A DNA stretch of 14,565 nt from assembly GCA_041499515.1 (NCBI GenBank), contig JBGQKM010000151.1:1-14565 (forward strand), given 5' to 3'. The position numbers and the translations under genes were made by a program. How positions within the stretch are numbered: position 1 is the first letter of the stretch; each line of letters opens with the position of its first letter. Source of the stretch: PALSA-1355 sp041499515 (lineage in GTDB: Bacteria > Planctomycetota > Planctomycetia > Pirellulales > PALSA-1355). The notes beneath the pieces are model-generated. The model worked only from the letters and a program-made list of their open reading frames with translations, made no database searches and had not been told where the DNA came from. This document shows positions 13,401 through 14,565 of the stretch, one piece after another.

Positions 13401-14565
13401 GGCATAAATAATGTCCGGCGCGCAGGTGACCAGAATGCCGGCGCGCCAGGGGGCCACGCTGGTGGGAAACCCGAGATCGTCGAGGAACACGGTCGACTTG
13501 TCATAACGGCCGTCGCCGTCAGTGTCTTCCAAACAGCGCACCACGCCGCCGTGCTTGCCGTGGCCATCGACGCCACGCGGATAGTCGCCCATCTCGACAA
13601 CCCACAACTTTCCATCCGGCCCCCAGGCCATCCCGATCGGATCGGTCACCAGCGGTTCGGAGACGGCCAGATCGACCTGAAAGCCGGGCCGGGCAACGGT
13701 CAACGCCAACGATTGTTGCGGCGATTTCGGGCCAGGAAACAGCACGTCTTTGAGCAGTTCGTCCAACGACTTGCGATCGACCAGATCGGGCAGCTTGTCG
13801 GTATCCTCGTTCTGCACCCACAAGTGCCGGCCGTGAATCCACGTGCCGTTATTAGTGCCCGAACGTGTGATCATGGGGATCGCGCCGGGGTCGCCCCGCT
13901 TGCCCGAAACGAGCTTATGCGACCAGCCCTTGTCGCGCGACACGAAGAGATGCACCGCGTAGGCCGATTCGTTGGAGGAGATCACGTCCGAGTATCCGTC
14001 CAAATCCAGATCGACGAAGCGCAAGCCGGCGTCGCGCGCTTGGGCGTCGACGATCAGCGAGCCTTCGGGCAGCGCGAAGGAAAGTTTTTTCCAGCCCTCG
14101 CGCGGATCGAAGCGAAACACGGCTTGCTGTTGTGGATTGCTCACGATCAACTCGCAAACGCCGTCGGCGTCGATGTCGCGCAGTCGCAGGCCGTTGTCGC
14201 GGCCCTCGCGGCTGGTGAAGACCGGCTTTCCGCCGAGTTCAAGGCCGACGAGCGCCTGGCTCTGGGCGACCCACTGCCGACCGTCGAAGTGCCACGCTCC
14301 GGCCAAGCTCGTGTTGCGCACCAGGATGGTCGGAAAGCCGTCGGCATCGAGCAGTCCGAAGCGGACGCCGGCGTCGCGACGGGCGCCGGTCTTGTCGCGT
14401 TCGACCAGCGAGACCGGAAAATCCCCGACGATCCACTTGCGATCCTCCGGCGACCAAAGCCGGGTCTGCCGCACGTGCTCATTGCCGATTACGACGTCCA
14501 AATATCCATCGTTGTTGAGATCCAACAACCGCACGCCATTGTCGCCGCCGTCGGCGGCACGCAAC
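10464..14565 (-). CDS. Large PVC-type exported protein: FG-GAP-like repeats, membrane-bound dehydrogenase domain, HEAT repeats, cytochrome c (5' partial)
   Basis: The 5' end is beyond the window; about 1,366 residues are visible, numbered here from the edge. Residues 1-250 hold FG-GAP/VCBS-like calcium-binding repeats (DLNNDGYLDVVIGNE, DLDLDGYSDVISSNE). A propeller-like PVC 'membrane-bound dehydrogenase' domain starts near 292 (GFQVDLAVSEPLVTDPIGMA) and contains DTDGDGRYDK and DTDGDGKADK. HEAT-like helical repeats cover about 680-1050. A haem c domain follows, with CAVCH at 1095-1099, GPNLASL, and LMPEGLEKDLS supplying a likely Met ligand. The last 130 residues look like a carbohydrate-binding-type beta sandwich (WNVELPKAGRYLMLLNYACL). 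Such proteins are typical of planctomycetes and verrucomicrobia. They are presumed periplasmic and linked to polysaccharide or sugar oxidation, though activity is mostly unproven. The stop lies in a repeat shared with 9550-9625. Confidence 0.9.
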   Translation of the reverse strand, partial: LRAADGGDNGVRLLDLNNDGYLDVVIGNEHVRQTRLWSPEDRKWIVGDFPVSLVERDKTGARRDAGVRFGLLDADGFPTILVRNTSLAGAWHFDGRQWVAQSQALVGLELGGKPVFTSREGRDNGLRLRDIDADGVCELIVSNPQQQAVFRFDPREGWKKLSFALPEGSLIVDAQARDAGLRFVDLDLDGYSDVISSNESAYAVHLFVSRDKGWSHKLVSGKRGDPGAIPMITRSGTNNGTWIHGRHLWVQNEDTDKLPDLVDRKSLDELLKDVLFPGPKSPQQSLALTVARPGFQVDLAVSEPLVTDPIGMAWGPDGKLWVVEMGDYPRGVDGHGKHGGVVRCLEDTDGDGRYDKSTVFLDDLGFPTSVAPWRAGILVTCAPDIIYAEDTDGDGKADKREILYQNFRQGNPQHRVNGLKWGLDGWLYCAYGDAAIGGKIKLLKAGGEVNANGRDFRIRPDQGLLDPQSGGSQYGRNRDDWGNWFGCSNSDPMYQFVLADEYLRRNKHVPAANGRVDVPEQAGAAEVFPRSRTIARYNDLYAANRFTSANSTMVYRDDFLGPAFEGNMFTSEPVHNLVHREIMRPEGLTFASRRADDEKDSEFLASADNWFRPTMLAAGPDGALWVADMYRQTIEHPEWIPMEIQKQVDLRAGSDMGRIYRVFPIGSTPRKIPRLDQLSLAELVAALDSPSGWQRDMVQQLLVWRDDKSAIEPLKKLADASPRATCRVQALWTLELLGGLQPERIVKAMSDPHAGIRRHAVRLAEDHLAQAPQLGEAILALADDSDLQVQLQRAYTLGQWNDPRAGKALGALALGYADDRFITAAVLSSITPENLSEVMATVLNLDADKEPPGEFLEQLVSLASAFDDDRTLGVALAKIGKANAGKYAAWQLTALAGLLDALDRRNASWEKYDTSHELAKIFDFARAIVANDEAPEDERLRAVRLLGRSENQRGADIASLVALLVPRSSGALQTAAVEALARLDNDQVPTALLAGWKSHGPALRSEILDALLSRDAWITVLLTAVENKQVPASDIDAARRQRMLRSKDDAIKALAARLLSGAIEANRQQVFQRYSGVLTMTSDAQAGAAVFAKRCAVCHRLRGVGHEVGPNLASLTDYSPPALLMAMLDPNRAVDAKFLDYIAVTTSGLMYTGMLVNETGNSVTLMGQEGKQQTVLRTELEVLQVTGKSLMPEGLEKDLSPQDLANVIAFLRGSGAPRKVFEANDPQLVKPTTDGTLQLYATRCEIYGPTIVMERFYKNLAKWQSENDRAVWNVELPKAGRYLMLLNYACLDQSAGNTWLLEAGERRLTGKVESTGSIDRYQEIRGGEIDLPSGTQQILFRSAGPIKGSLLQLGGILLKPAPAAVK

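Overview
The window is a GC-rich (roughly 60% or more) bacterial chromosome segment that most likely comes from a planctomycete of the Pirellulales type. The main evidence is family content. There is a DUF1501 protein with a twin-arginine-like leader. There is also a very large exported protein combining FG-GAP-like repeats, a PVC-type 'membrane-bound dehydrogenase' domain, HEAT-like repeats and a Pirellula/Verrucomicrobium-type haem-binding cytochrome c domain. No rRNA, tRNA, CRISPR array, prophage or classical insertion sequence was seen. All calls come from reading the sequence; no database search was run.

Layout. (1) Positions 1-1806, plus strand: the possible tail of an upstream gene, then gmhB and a waaF-type heptosyltransferase, an LPS inner-core heptose module. 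(2) 1803-3182, minus: a lone DUF1501 protein whose stop overlaps the waaF stop. (3) 3447-5862, minus: a 72-residue BON-domain protein, adenylylsulfate kinase (cysC) and an atypical acyl-CoA dehydrogenase-like flavoprotein. Each has its own intergenic region, and promoter-like sites suggest separate transcription. (4) 6113-9504, plus: an alpha-glucan phosphorylase with a perfect TATAAT box upstream, then a deoxyhypusine-synthase-like protein (polyamine chemistry). (5) 9505-10463: a REP-associated tyrosine transposase (RAYT) on the minus strand, surrounded by three copies of a palindromic REP-like repeat. (6) 10464 to the window end, minus: the large PVC-type cytochrome protein, whose 5' end lies outside the window.

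The most interesting region is 9505-10490. Two copies of a 76-bp repeat, about 89% identical and 857 bp apart, flank the RAYT. Each holds a perfect 9-bp-arm hairpin plus 42 bp that, in the right-hand copy, include the last codons and stop of the PVC cytochrome gene. A third, inverted hairpin makes a head-to-head pair on the left. The RAYT reading frame runs through this pair and continues antisense into the end of the deoxyhypusine-synthase-like gene. This suggests it lost its own stop codon and is either decaying or fused to its own repeats.

Several metabolic genes have unexpected residues at positions known to matter in their families: the GmhB zinc loop, the GT9 DSGPxH motif, the acyl-CoA dehydrogenase base, and the deoxyhypusine synthase active-site His. 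These are listed separately as testable points.
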